Part shown: positions 17,105 through 25,671 of the stretch, piece by piece
How the letters are laid out: every line of letters starts with the position of its first letter
Position numbering within the stretch: position 1 is the first letter of the stretch
DNA from: Desulfobacteraceae bacterium 4572_19
Lineage (GTDB): Bacteria; Desulfobacterota; Desulfobacteria; Desulfobacterales; NBLS01
Direction: 5' to 3'
Length of the DNA: 37,969 nucleotides
Assembly: GCA_002084385.1 (NCBI GenBank)
Contig: NBLS01000029.1
Coordinates: 1 to 37,969 of the forward strand
The notes under the pieces: model-generated
Told to the model about the DNA's origin: nothing
Seen by the model: only the letters and a program-made list of their open reading frames with translations
Database searches by the model: none
Position numbers and translations under genes: made by a program

Positions 17105-17250
17105 GCTATAAATTTCACTTCATTATACGCTTATAACAATATTTATAACCTTCACGACCAAGAAATGTGATTTTTCGGTAATCTCACATTTGTAAGCGTT
17201 CACAAGTGCCTTACGGATTCTTCATACGATTTGTGAAATAATTACAAATT
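17105..17250 (+). repeat. D repeat interrupted by a 154-bp repeat piece
   Basis: AATTTCACTTCATTATACGC on the left and ACGGATTCTTCATACG on the right of the insert at 17145-17214. Confidence 0.55.
17145..17214 (+). repeat. 154-bp repeat, truncated copy inside a D repeat
   Basis: Left hairpin plus the start of the right part (GTAAGCGTTCACAAGTGCC). It separates two halves of a D repeat (17105-17144 and about 17215-17250). Confidence 0.75.
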
Positions 17251-17254
17251 AATT

Positions 17255-17350
17255 AATTCACTTCACCATATGCTTATCACAATATCTCAATACAGTTTTT
17301 CACTACGTCTTATGCCAATCTTAATTTGGTAATTATCTGACTATCTATAG
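17255..17350 (+). repeat. D repeat, second tandem copy
   Basis: AATTCACTTCACCATATGC through CACTACGTCTTATGCC to TTATCTGACTATCTATAG; decayed ends. Confidence 0.6.
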
Positions 17351-17364
17351 TAAAAACATAGATT

Positions 17365-17760
17365 CTAACGTTTTGAAAATTGAAAACGTGCTCTTGCACC
17401 CTTCTGACCATACTTTTTTCGTTCTTTAATTCTAGGATCTCTTCTAACAAATCCAGCTTTTTTTAGCACAGGTCGTAACTCAGGATCAGCACTTATAAGT
17501 GCTTTTGTAATTGCATGCCTTATTGCACCAGCTTGCCCCATAATACCACCACCGGCTACAGTAATTTTAAGATCATACTTATCACTATTTTCTGTTAAAG
17601 CAAGGGGAGACGTAAGAACAAGCATAGCTGTTCCAAGACCAAAATAATCGTTTGCAGGTTTTCCGTTTACAACAATACTTCCGGTACCTGACAAAAGCCA
17701 TGTTCTTGCAATTGAACTTTTACGCTTACCAGTTGCGTAGTAAACATTTGCATTTTCCAT
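17365..17760 (-). CDS. rpsI: 30S ribosomal protein uS9
   Basis: Small-subunit ribosomal protein, 131 aa. It has the family signature [38 protein letters not shown] and the basic tail ending FQFSKR, which reaches the P-site tRNA. It follows rplM by about 110 bp in the conserved rplM-rpsI operon, under the promoter at 18361-18389. The transcript probably ends at the hairpin at 17052-17086. Intact. Confidence 0.97.
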   Translation of the reverse strand: MENANVYYATGKRKSSIARTWLLSGTGSIVVNGKPANDYFGLGTAMLVLTSPLALTENSDKYDLKITVAGGGIMGQAGAIRHAITKALISADPELRPVLKKAGFVRRDPRIKERKKYGQKGARARFQFSKR

Positions 17761-17873
17761 TTAACACTCCAGTTTTTTAAAAAAATATTTAAAACCATTC
17801 ATAAGTAAATGAAGATAATTATATACTGCCTATCCCACAAAAACTTAAAAAAATAGCAATTTACATTCAAACA

Positions 17874-18314
17874 CTATCTACTACATTTTACAACCTCAGG
17901 TTGCTGGGCATCGTGAGGATGCTGGGAACCTGTATAAACTCGCAATTTTTTATTTAGCTTTCTTCCAAGTTTATTCTTGGGTAACATTCCTCTAACGGCA
18001 ATACGAACAAGATCTTCCGGTTTTTTCTTCAAAAGTTCTTTAGCGGTAATAGATTTTATTCCACCCATATAACCAGTATGACGATAATAAGTCTTCTGAT
18101 CCAGTTTTTTCCCGGTAAGAATAACTTTATCAGCATTTATCACAATCACCCAGTCACCCATATCTGCATGGGGTGTAAATAGTGGATTATGCTTCCCTCT
18201 AATACGAGTTGCCACTGCCGATGCTACCCTTCCAAGTGGAATATTTTCAGCATCAACAATACACCAATTATTCTTGTTATCTGAATTTTTTGCACTGTAC
18301 GTATATTTCTTCAA
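17874..18314 (-). CDS. rplM: 50S ribosomal protein uL13
   Basis: Large-subunit ribosomal protein. Motifs: PLGRVASAVATRIRGK, VIVINADKVILTGKK, YYRHTGYMGGIK, RGMLPKNKLGRK. The open frame extends to 18356, but homology starts at KKYTYSAK. A TTG at 18314, preceded by AGGAGTTAAGGAAA, gives 146 aa, close to the usual 142-145, so TTG is the likely start. The -10 at 18361-18366 puts the transcription start just upstream. First gene of rplM-rpsI. Intact. Confidence 0.95.
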   Translation of the reverse strand: MKKYTYSAKNSDNKNNWCIVDAENIPLGRVASAVATRIRGKHNPLFTPHADMGDWVIVINADKVILTGKKLDQKTYYRHTGYMGGIKSITAKELLKKKPEDLVRIAVRGMLPKNKLGRKLNKKLRVYTGSQHPHDAQQPEVVKCSR

Positions 18315-18360
18315 TTTCCTTAACTCCTCTTTCCAAATTCTATTAAATAATAACATCGGC

Positions 18361-18389
18361 TACATAGTAGAACTTTATAACCATGTCAA
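18361..18389 (-). promoter_or_regulatory. Sigma-70-like promoter for rplM-rpsI
   Basis: On the minus strand, TTGACA (18389-18384), 17 bp, TATGTA (18366-18361). The predicted start is about 40 bp before the TTG start of rplM. Confidence 0.65.
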
Positions 18390-18412
18390 GATAAAAAAAA
18401 CTATTTATAAAT

Positions 18413-18571
18413 TTTATATGAAAGTCCATAGAAAAGCTACATTATAAAGACTTTCATTTTTTGTTGTGGCGTACGGTTATATGAAAGTCTCTATAAAACT
18501 TATTCATCTTCGCACCCCTCATAATATTTTTTCATTTCGTCATGACAAGTTATATGAAAGTCTCTATAAAA
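18413..18571 (+). repeat. E repeat plus two half-copies
   Basis: One E copy to about 18476, then two more starts with TTATATGAAAGTCTCTATAA near 18478 and 18550. Fills the gap between bactofilin and rplM. Confidence 0.7.
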
Positions 18572-18635
18572 CCCTTAACTTACATCTATCGGCTTAAAAC
18601 TTTCAGTTTTTCCCACATTTAAATCTTTTGTTGTT

Positions 18636-18962
18636 CTACCATGTAACATCGGCATTTAACACACCTCCATTTTCCACTACAAGATCCTTACAGGAAGCTT
18701 TACCTGAACATTTACCGGTTGATAATATTATCAATTCATTTGAAGCTGTTATATCACCTTCAAACGAGCCTCCAATTGTTATACTGGCAACCTGTGCATC
18801 CGAACATACGTTTCCACCTTCAGCAATAATTATTGTTTCTCCAATAATTGAGCCACGAACCGTGCCTTTTATTACCAAACGTCCCTTACTCTCTAACTTA
18901 CCCTCAATTTTTAAATCGCTATCAATAATTGATAAATTCTTTGATTCTTTTTTTTTACTCAT
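18636..18962 (-). CDS. Bactofilin (CcmA-like polymer-forming protein)
   Basis: Small self-assembling beta-helical cytoskeletal protein, 108 aa. The centre is the repetitive hydrophobic/Gly pattern of the bactofilin domain (IKGTVRGSIIGETIIIAEGG, ASITIGGSFEGDITA), with a short charged N-terminus (MSKKKESKN). Its ATG overlaps the stop of the Csd4-like gene by 4 bp, so it is translationally coupled to a peptidoglycan hydrolase. In Helicobacter the equivalent CcmA organises cell-shape enzymes. Membership of a cell-shape module is inferred from this context. Confidence 0.92.
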   Translation of the reverse strand: MSKKKESKNLSIIDSDLKIEGKLESKGRLVIKGTVRGSIIGETIIIAEGGNVCSDAQVASITIGGSFEGDITASNELIILSTGKCSGKASCKDLVVENGGVLNADVTW

Positions 18963-20779
18963 AACTTTTCTCCTATAGAAATTAAAACAATACCCATAAT
19001 CAATTTTCCACGCTTTAACTCAATACGATAAGGTGTTGAAGAAATCATTGTAGTTGCATCAATTAAAATATTAATTTTTTTATTAATTTTTTTATTAATA
19101 TCCAATTTACGAAAGGAACCATCCGAACTTACAAGCAACATATCAACATTCGAAACATTATCAACATTTGTTATAAAATCAACAATTTGCAATATCTTAT
19201 TATCATTTTCGACAATGATAGTTTCCCCCGGTTTATATGCATTTATTTGGCCGTCACCTTTTTTTATAAGTAAATATTTTAAGACAGGTTCCTCCAAATT
19301 AATAAAAAATTTTCCAACAATTCGATTCTGATACTGAGTAATAATTTGATATTTTATACCTTTCTTATTAAGAGAAAACCTCTTAATAAGATCTGTTCCG
19401 GTGTTAATAAGATAACCTCTGTCCTCGCCTGTATTATTTACCCTATCTCCAACAAAGCCCTTAAAATTTACCTCAAGAGCTGATGGATCGCCCATACTGA
19501 AAATCACATCTATAATTTCAAGAATATCCCCCTTAACAAGTTTTATATGTTGATAATTTTCAATAATTTGTTCTTTACCATTTACAGTCACCCTATAAAG
19601 AAGAAACGGAGATATTTGATCCGTTTTTTTCTTTACAATAGCTTCTAACCGTGCTGTTTCTGCCGGAGTACCAAATGCAATATAGACACTACCACAAGGA
19701 TAGTAATCTTTTTTAGCCACTACTCTTACAGGTTTTGTTATAACAATATTTTTACGCATATCATTAACTGTTCCAAGTCCCAAAATATCAACATTTAATC
19801 CCCGTTCATAATTTGCTTCTACATGATGCACAGCTACAGTATCACCTTGATTAACATAAAGCGTATGCCCATTTTTCACGGCTATAGGAAGAGAATTATT
19901 AACCGAAATTAAAAGATAGTGCATTTCCGGACTTTGCAAATGAACACCCGGCATCTCTGGAATTATATCCATTAGTTCTAAAAAAGCGTTTATTGCAAAA
20001 ATATGATGTCGCACTTTTATTTCAAGGGGCAAAGATTTACTGGATTCAATACCAAATGCCGGTATATTACATTTACTCATAGCGTAAAAAGTGGCTGATT
20101 TTTTCTGCTCTCTATGAAGAGAACTAATCTCAGATGTTCTATGATTATTAAAATGAAATTTATGTGCAGGATTTTTTATCTTTATATTAATTTTTTTAGC
20201 TACATCCCTTGCCATACGGCCAAGCTCCAGAATTTCACCGGTTTCAGGATTTTTATATACTTCAGAGTCAGAAATAATTGACTGCCCGTATTTTTTAGGA
20301 TTTCTTTGTGGTCCATCCCATGTTTCAGAAAAAAAACCGGAACCATCATGAAGATTAAGAAGGCAATCACTTTGGGAGATTAATTTTTTAAGAATAGTAA
20401 CAACTTTTGCTTCATAATTTTTTGCCTCACCTTCTGCAAATTTTCGATTCATATCCTCATTAATTTGTCTTTTATTTAAAACAATAGATTGAAAATTTGC
20501 CCTTGGTACAACAATCAAATTACCTTTTTCCAATGTTAGATCCGCATACATATCAGCTGAAAGAAATCCACCTGGTTCATCACCTTGAATACCCCCTATA
20601 AGCATAATTGTTTTACCGGGTTCTTTTCCAAAAATTTTATATACATGCAACTCGTGCTCGCTATCTTCAAAATACACTATATGTGTTTTTTGTGCATATG
20701 CAAAATTTTCAATAAAAATAGTCGATGATGACGTTAAAACAACTATAAATATTACGTAGAACAACTTAAATAAATACAT
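18959..20779 (-). CDS. Csd4/Pgp1-like peptidoglycan D,L-carboxypeptidase (M14/M99-type)
   Basis: Predicted periplasmic zinc carboxypeptidase trimming muropeptide stems. The signal peptide (about residues 1-29) ends AYA. The catalytic domain has GGIQGDEPGGF with Q65 and E68, and H144 in LLNLHDGSGF; a Gln-Glu-His zinc set of this spacing is known from Helicobacter Csd4, in place of the His-Glu-His of classic M14 enzymes. E243, in FGIESSKS, is a candidate general base. Residues from about 280 form three beta-rich domains. At 606 aa it is longer than Csd4 (about 440). It is flanked by a coiled-coil membrane protein and a bactofilin. Family assignment is good; the exact bond cleaved is inferred. 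Confidence 0.82.
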   Translation of the reverse strand: MYLFKLFYVIFIVVLTSSSTIFIENFAYAQKTHIVYFEDSEHELHVYKIFGKEPGKTIMLIGGIQGDEPGGFLSADMYADLTLEKGNLIVVPRANFQSIVLNKRQINEDMNRKFAEGEAKNYEAKVVTILKKLISQSDCLLNLHDGSGFFSETWDGPQRNPKKYGQSIISDSEVYKNPETGEILELGRMARDVAKKINIKIKNPAHKFHFNNHRTSEISSLHREQKKSATFYAMSKCNIPAFGIESSKSLPLEIKVRHHIFAINAFLELMDIIPEMPGVHLQSPEMHYLLISVNNSLPIAVKNGHTLYVNQGDTVAVHHVEANYERGLNVDILGLGTVNDMRKNIVITKPVRVVAKKDYYPCGSVYIAFGTPAETARLEAIVKKKTDQISPFLLYRVTVNGKEQIIENYQHIKLVKGDILEIIDVIFSMGDPSALEVNFKGFVGDRVNNTGEDRGYLINTGTDLIKRFSLNKKGIKYQIITQYQNRIVGKFFINLEEPVLKYLLIKKGDGQINAYKPGETIIVENDNKILQIVDFITNVDNVSNVDMLLVSSDGSFRKLDINKKINKKINILIDATTMISSTPYRIELKRGKLIMGIVLISIGEKL

Positions 20780-20799
20780 TAATTTTTAAATTTCCAATA

Positions 20800-20885
20800 C
20801 CTTGCCATTGCAACTACAACCAAAAATAAAGGTCTTTGTAATGTAGCATTTTATTAAGACTTTCATATAAACTTGCCATAACGAA
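20800..20885 (-). repeat. E repeat
   Basis: CAACCAAAAATAAAGGTCTT, TGTAGC, GACTTTCATATAA. Separates the coiled-coil gene from the Csd4-like gene. Confidence 0.65.
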
Positions 20886-20910
20886 TTTATGCCTCGACGA
20901 AAAAAATACT

Positions 20911-21957
20911 TTATTTTATATCAAAACTCTTTTTCAACATTAACTTTCCATCTCTGCCATAAATAAAAACTGTTGCACTTTTATATAACATTGGGTCCAA
21001 AGTTGTATCAAATCGTAAATACACGGTTTTAAATCGTGCAATAGAAAAATTCTGGCCCATACGAATATTTCCCGGTTTACCATTAATTAGCTTAACATTT
21101 GGCACTATAAATTGATTTTTCAATAAATTATCAACAGGATTCAATAAAAGGAAAATTCTACCCCCTATTCGTTTTGTAGTATTTTCAATATTTCTAATTT
21201 CAAAACTTGCCTGATAAAACCTACCTGAAGAATTTTTTGCAATACTTAACTTATCAGCTTCAACTTTCTTTATATCTACATCCTCTTCTGCTTTTTTCTT
21301 TTCTTCGACTACTTTTTTTTCTTCGGCTACTCTTTTTTCTTCGGCTACTCTTTTTTCTTCGGCTACTCTTTTTTCTTCGGCTACCCTTTTTTCTTCAATA
21401 AGTCTCTTTTTTTCAACCATCTTTTTTTCTTCAATTTTCTTTTTTTCTTCAGCAATTTTCTTTGCTTGGGCAATTCTGCCTAACTCAGCCTTTTCTTTAG
21501 CTTTTTTTATTTCTTCAGCAATTCTCCTTTTTTCAGCATCTAATTTAGTGGCAACAAGTTTTGCATCATCATACGCTTTGGTAGTTACTTTTTTTTTACC
21601 ATTCTTACCAATTTTCAAGGCAGTATTCTTTGACTCTGATATTACAATACGAGCCATTAGTATTTCCATCTTCTCTTGCATCTTATCAATTTTTAAATTA
21701 GAGGTATATAGTTGCTCCTCAAGCTTGTTACCTAAATCTTTTTCATAAAAATATAAAAAAGCAAAACTTGCACCTGCACACAGTACTATAATAAAGAAAA
21801 ATAAAGAAAAAAGTACTGCTCCTTTTACCCTACGAATTTGACGAATTTCCCCATACTCATCAACAAGAAGCATACGCCATTTTGAAGCTTTTCGAAAATT
21901 GCCGGATATCTTGTAAGTTGCTAACTCTTTTTCCAGGTCTCTCTCATAATTTTCCAT
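20911..21957 (-). CDS. Membrane protein with long charged helix (cell-shape cluster)
   Basis: Function not recognised by family. It has 348 aa: a cytoplasmic N-terminus (about 1-45), one TM helix (about 46-70), a coiled coil (about 75-110), then a charged Lys/Glu/Arg helix (about 130-225) containing four copies of VAEEKR, and a C-terminal beta-rich domain (about 235-348, ending KSFDIK). The start ATG 21957, with GAGG upstream, overlaps the upstream gene by 37 bp. Its position between Csd6-like and Csd4-like enzymes suggests a scaffold linking the cytoplasm to periplasmic trimming enzymes. That is inference from context only. Confidence 0.8.
   Translation of the reverse strand: MENYERDLEKELATYKISGNFRKASKWRMLLVDEYGEIRQIRRVKGAVLFSLFFFIIVLCAGASFAFLYFYEKDLGNKLEEQLYTSNLKIDKMQEKMEILMARIVISESKNTALKIGKNGKKKVTTKAYDDAKLVATKLDAEKRRIAEEIKKAKEKAELGRIAQAKKIAEEKKKIEEKKMVEKKRLIEEKRVAEEKRVAEEKRVAEEKRVAEEKKVVEEKKKAEEDVDIKKVEADKLSIAKNSSGRFYQASFEIRNIENTTKRIGGRIFLLLNPVDNLLKNQFIVPNVKLINGKPGNIRMGQNFSIARFKTVYLRFDTTLDPMLYKSATVFIYGRDGKLMLKKSFDIK
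21315..21386 (-). repeat. 18-bp tandem repeat x4 in the coiled-coil gene
   Basis: Four units of TTTTTTCTTCGGCTACTC (the last with one change), encoding VAEEKR hexads in frame. Confidence 0.9.
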
Positions 21958-23198
21958 TTTCCATCCTCGTGTATTAGCTTAAGTTTTTTTATTCCTTTCG
22001 CACTATACCCACTTGATTGATATATTTGAAAAAATGATACGTCAGCCCCATTTTTTCCTATTCGTATTTTTATATTTTTTATTGCTACATTAATGTAATT
22101 ATACTTATTAGCAAGCCGTCGCTTATAGTTTACCCATCTTTTTTTATTCATACCATTTGAATAAAAATCTAAGGCATAATACGAAGCATACTTATCCATA
22201 TCATTAGATGACCATGCTTTAACCCATTCCATTACCATATTTTCAATATTTTTATATAAATCTTTCTTTTTTTGAATTTCCACTAATTTTTCAAGATTTA
22301 AACTTGCTATCAAAAGGGGATGTTTAAGAAGTTTTGTATCCTTTAAATTTTCTTTTGGCTGGTACTCATCACCAATTATTTTTAATTTCTCATCTATTTT
22401 GGATATAAACAGTTTTCTTGTACCTGCGAAACTTACATTATTTCCAATTGATTTTAATACTTGATCAAATAAAACAACATATATATTATTATGTTTAAAT
22501 ATCGAAATATCTTGGATATTAACTTCAAGTTCCCCTGAGTTCTTTTTTATCTTTTCTCTTATCAAGTTCCATTGGGACCACCACCTAATTTCTGGAACAT
22601 ATTGTGTATCATATAGCTTTAAATAATCTTGATATGTGCCATCTTCCAGTGTATTATTCCACTTAGAAAGAAAATTTTTTATAGATACTTTTTCAGCATC
22701 TACAGACTCAACCGGCACATAATTTATTTTTTCTACCATTGCCACTGCTGTACGATTCAGTTTAATATAATCAACAAGTGTATCAATATCCTTATTAGTT
22801 AAGGCAACACAACCATTAGAATCTCTTGGTTTCAGCACTTTATTTGTACCATGTAACCAGATGGCACTACCATCCTTACCGGTTGTTCTATCAATAAAAT
22901 TAGGATAATCTGTGGTAAACGCTCGACTACCATATATCGGTGCAAGATATTTATCTATGTAATCATGTAAGAAAAAATAGATTCCTTCGGGTGTTTTTTT
23001 ATCACCAGCACGAAGTTTAATACCAGAGGATTCTCCGGTGGAGCAATCAAATTCCAAAAGTTTTTCATACGTTCCATTGTAAACATAAAGCATTAATTTT
23101 TGAGAAACTTTTTCAACAACAACCACAGCGTCTCCTGTTTTATCAATTGAAACAATAACATCAGGAATAACAACACTCAAAATATCTTTATCCGGCAC
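21921..23198 (-). CDS. Csd6/Pgp2-like YkuD-domain L,D-carboxypeptidase
   Basis: YkuD (L,D-transpeptidase-fold) catalytic domain, about residues 20-165, with H116 in WLHGTNK and nucleophile C130 in SNGCVAL. It is followed by two NTF2-like domains (about 175-290 and 310-420). This architecture is that of Helicobacter Csd6 and Campylobacter Pgp2, which act as L,D-carboxypeptidases, and of the Bdellovibrio curvature enzyme. At 425 aa from GTG 23198 it has no signal peptide. A short hydrophobic stretch upstream (23199-23260) lies in another frame, so the 5' end may be frameshifted. First gene of the cluster. Confidence 0.85.
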   Translation of the reverse strand: MPDKDILSVVIPDVIVSIDKTGDAVVVVEKVSQKLMLYVYNGTYEKLLEFDCSTGESSGIKLRAGDKKTPEGIYFFLHDYIDKYLAPIYGSRAFTTDYPNFIDRTTGKDGSAIWLHGTNKVLKPRDSNGCVALTNKDIDTLVDYIKLNRTAVAMVEKINYVPVESVDAEKVSIKNFLSKWNNTLEDGTYQDYLKLYDTQYVPEIRWWSQWNLIREKIKKNSGELEVNIQDISIFKHNNIYVVLFDQVLKSIGNNVSFAGTRKLFISKIDEKLKIIGDEYQPKENLKDTKLLKHPLLIASLNLEKLVEIQKKKDLYKNIENMVMEWVKAWSSNDMDKYASYYALDFYSNGMNKKRWVNYKRRLANKYNYINVAIKNIKIRIGKNGADVSFFQIYQSSGYSAKGIKKLKLIHEDGKWKIMRETWKKS

Positions 23199-23372
23199 AC
23201 TTTCGACACAAAAAACAAAACGTTACTACAAAAAAGAAAATAAGCTCTTTGCAAAATTTAACACAACCCAAAAAAAACCTCCAATAACTATATTATTTTC
23301 CATAAAATTAAAGATAATACGTATCATATTTAAATTTTATGGTAAAAATGATTTATAAAAAATAAATTTACC

Positions 23373-24437
23373 CTAAAACAGCGTTCTTTGATAACTTATA
23401 TCCAAGTGCTCATATGCATTTTTCATAGCCTTTCTTCCCGATGATGTTCTTGTTACGAAACCTATCTTTAAAAGATATGGTTCCACAACATCAACGAGAG
23501 TATCTGTCTCTTCCTGAAGTGTTGCAGCTATGGCTTCTATACCCACCGGCCCGCCTCCATAATATTTTATTATGGTTTCGAGATAACTGCGGTCAAGACT
23601 CATTAGCCCCATCGAATCAACACCTTCAAGTAAAAGCGCTCCATTTACTGTTTTTTTTGTTATGATCCCATTACATTTTACCTGAGCATAATCTCTGACC
23701 CTCTTGAGCAACCGATTTGCAATTCTTGGTGTACCTCTGGATCTTTTTGCCAACTCTTTTGCACCATCTTTGTCAATTTTTGCCGATAAAAGTTTTGCAG
23801 AACGACTAATAATTTGCAACAATTCGTTTACATCATAAAAATCAAGGCTTCTAAAAATTCCGAATCTATCCCGTAAAGGTGCAGAAAGTAGCCCTACTCT
23901 GGTTGTTGCTCCTATGAGAACGAACTGTTTTAACCTATATCTATGCGTTCTGGCATGAATACCTTTATCAAATACAAAATCAATTGCAAAATCCTCCATG
24001 GCAGGATAGAGAAACTCCTCTACAATTTTTGGTAGCCTATGAACTTCATCAATAAAGAGAATATCACCAACTTTCAGATTAGTCAATATCCCAATTAAAT
24101 CACCACCCTTTTCAAGAGCCGGTCCTGAAGTTACAACAAGAGAGCCTCCCATTTTGGCAGCAATAATTTGAGCCATTGTAGTTTTACCAAGCCCGGGTGG
24201 CCCATGCAAAAGAACATGTTCAAGGGGTTCTTTTCTAAAACCTGCGGCCTCAATTGCAATATTTAAGACCTCAATGGTTTCTTTTTGTCCTATATATTCA
24301 GAAAACGATTCAGGCCGTAATGATAAAATTTCCTGTTCATAATCCACAGAAAGACTTTTTTTTGCCAACACCCCTTGTTCAGCGTTTTTTAACAACTCTT
24401 TTTTTTTAGATGAATATGTTAAAATTTCATCAGACAT
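23373..24437 (-). CDS. ruvB: Holliday junction branch migration helicase RuvB
   Basis: AAA+ hexameric motor that drives branch migration with RuvA. It has 354 aa: Walker [12 protein letters not shown], Walker [12 protein letters not shown], sensor [18 protein letters not shown] including the arginine finger region, and a C-terminal winged helix ending QRTLF. Its start overlaps the ruvA stop by one base (TAATG), so translation is coupled. Last gene of ruvC-ruvA-ruvB. Intact. Confidence 0.97.
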   Translation of the reverse strand: MSDEILTYSSKKKELLKNAEQGVLAKKSLSVDYEQEILSLRPESFSEYIGQKETIEVLNIAIEAAGFRKEPLEHVLLHGPPGLGKTTMAQIIAAKMGGSLVVTSGPALEKGGDLIGILTNLKVGDILFIDEVHRLPKIVEEFLYPAMEDFAIDFVFDKGIHARTHRYRLKQFVLIGATTRVGLLSAPLRDRFGIFRSLDFYDVNELLQIISRSAKLLSAKIDKDGAKELAKRSRGTPRIANRLLKRVRDYAQVKCNGIITKKTVNGALLLEGVDSMGLMSLDRSYLETIIKYYGGGPVGIEAIAATLQEETDTLVDVVEPYLLKIGFVTRTSSGRKAMKNAYEHLDISYQRTLF

Positions 24438-25066
24438 TATTTACTTTTACCACTTTCATTTACACCGCCATAAACTTCATCAAATAGTTCTTCTGAAGAA
24501 TTAATAGAAGGATTACGTTTTAAAGCATCGGCAATAAGTTTTTTTGCATCCGAAGATCTATAACCAAGTTGGGCAACAAGTACACCTGACACCTGTTCAG
24601 CATAATCTTCTATAAGAACAGTTGTTTTTTCGTTTATTGTGCCTGGAAGTATAAAGCTTGTCATTTTACCTTCCAAGGATGCAATTATCTTCTGAGCCAT
24701 TCTTTTGCCTACGCCCTTAAGACAAGTTAATTTTGACACATCACTATTTTCAATGGCAACAGCAATTTCCTGTAAAGGAATATCTAATGCCTTACTTGCT
24801 TTTAGGGGGCCCATCCCCTCCACGGAAATAAAATGCTGAAAAAAAGTTTTTTCACTCTCCCTATTAAATCCAATAAGCACAGGTTTTGGCTGTCTTTCCG
24901 TTTGAACGTAATAGATATAAAGAGAGACAAAATCATCAATAATCTTATCATTAAGTGTTTTCATTACAATACCGGGAAGCATCACTTCATAACCTACATG
25001 ACCTGCCAGTAAAAGTATTTTATCACTCTCTTTTTTTAAAAGTTTACCTTCAAGATAACCTATCAT
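24437..25066 (-). CDS. ruvA: Holliday junction DNA-binding protein RuvA
   Basis: Tetrameric four-way-junction binding protein that loads RuvB. It has 209 aa: OB-fold ([14 protein letters not shown]), helix-hairpin-helix pair ([20 protein letters not shown]) and the C-terminal three-helix RuvB-binding domain ([16 protein letters not shown]). The 125-bp gap to ruvC is filled by E-type and F-type repeats, whereas ruvA-ruvB overlap. The operon has therefore been opened by repeat insertion. Intact. Confidence 0.96.
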   Translation of the reverse strand: MIGYLEGKLLKKESDKILLLAGHVGYEVMLPGIVMKTLNDKIIDDFVSLYIYYVQTERQPKPVLIGFNRESEKTFFQHFISVEGMGPLKASKALDIPLQEIAVAIENSDVSKLTCLKGVGKRMAQKIIASLEGKMTSFILPGTINEKTTVLIEDYAEQVSGVLVAQLGYRSSDAKKLIADALKRNPSINSSEELFDEVYGGVNESGKSK

Positions 25067-25075
25067 ACAATCCTA

Positions 25076-25190
25076 ATAATTTGCCATGACGAATAATAAG
25101 CCTTAACAAAAATGAAAGCATTTTATATGAAAGTAGGGGCAAACCCTTGTGGTTGCCCAATAAGCATGTGCCTAACTTTCATATAAAACA
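25076..25190 (-). repeat. E repeat carrying an F hairpin
   Basis: E flanks with an inserted hairpin at 25134-25176 (GGGGCAAACCCTTGTGG, TTGCCC). Lies between ruvC and ruvA. Confidence 0.7.
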
Positions 25191-25191
25191 T

Positions 25192-25668
25192 TTATGAGTA
25201 ACGATAAAGTCCAATAATTGCAAGAGCAAGAGCATCAGATGCATGAACAGGCCTTATTGGTTGATCATGCTCTAAAATATGTCTTACCGACATTTCAAGT
25301 TGAGATTTACTTGCATTACCAAAGCCTGATAAAATTTGTTTGGCTTCACGTACAGGAACTTCAACAACAGAAACACCTGCTTTACACCCTGCAAGCATAA
25401 TAACACCACTTACCTTACCAAGAGTTATGCCAGCTTGTGGAAACTTTTTAACAGAAAAAACTTCCTCCACTACCATCAAATCAGGTTCTTCATTTTTTAA
25501 AACCTGCTCCAGTTTTAAAAATATCTGATTAAGACGATCCGGAAGGGAATCGTTCTTGGAAGTACCAACGACTCCAAATGAATAATTATCAATACACTTA
25601 CCAACGCCTTGAACGATTCCAATACCCGTTCCGGCAAGCCCAGGATCTATGCCAATTATTTTAAACAC
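25192..25668 (-). CDS. ruvC: Holliday junction resolvase RuvC
   Basis: Dimeric RNase-H-fold endonuclease that cuts Holliday junctions. It has 158 aa: first catalytic Asp D8 in GIDPG, Glu in MVVEEVF (E68/E69), and the C-terminal acidic pair in HASDALALA. It starts 3 bp after the cpoB stop, continuing the tol-pal operon into the ruv genes, an arrangement also known in other Proteobacteria. Intact. Confidence 0.96.
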   Translation of the reverse strand: MFKIIGIDPGLAGTGIGIVQGVGKCIDNYSFGVVGTSKNDSLPDRLNQIFLKLEQVLKNEEPDLMVVEEVFSVKKFPQAGITLGKVSGVIMLAGCKAGVSVVEVPVREAKQILSGFGNASKSQLEMSVRHILEHDQPIRPVHASDALALAIIGLYRYS

Positions 25669-25671
25669 TTT

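Noticed and set aside
23336..23366. Shared TTTTATGGTAAAAATGATT at 23336 and 31390
   Set aside because: A short AT-rich match of two copies only; too little to call a family.
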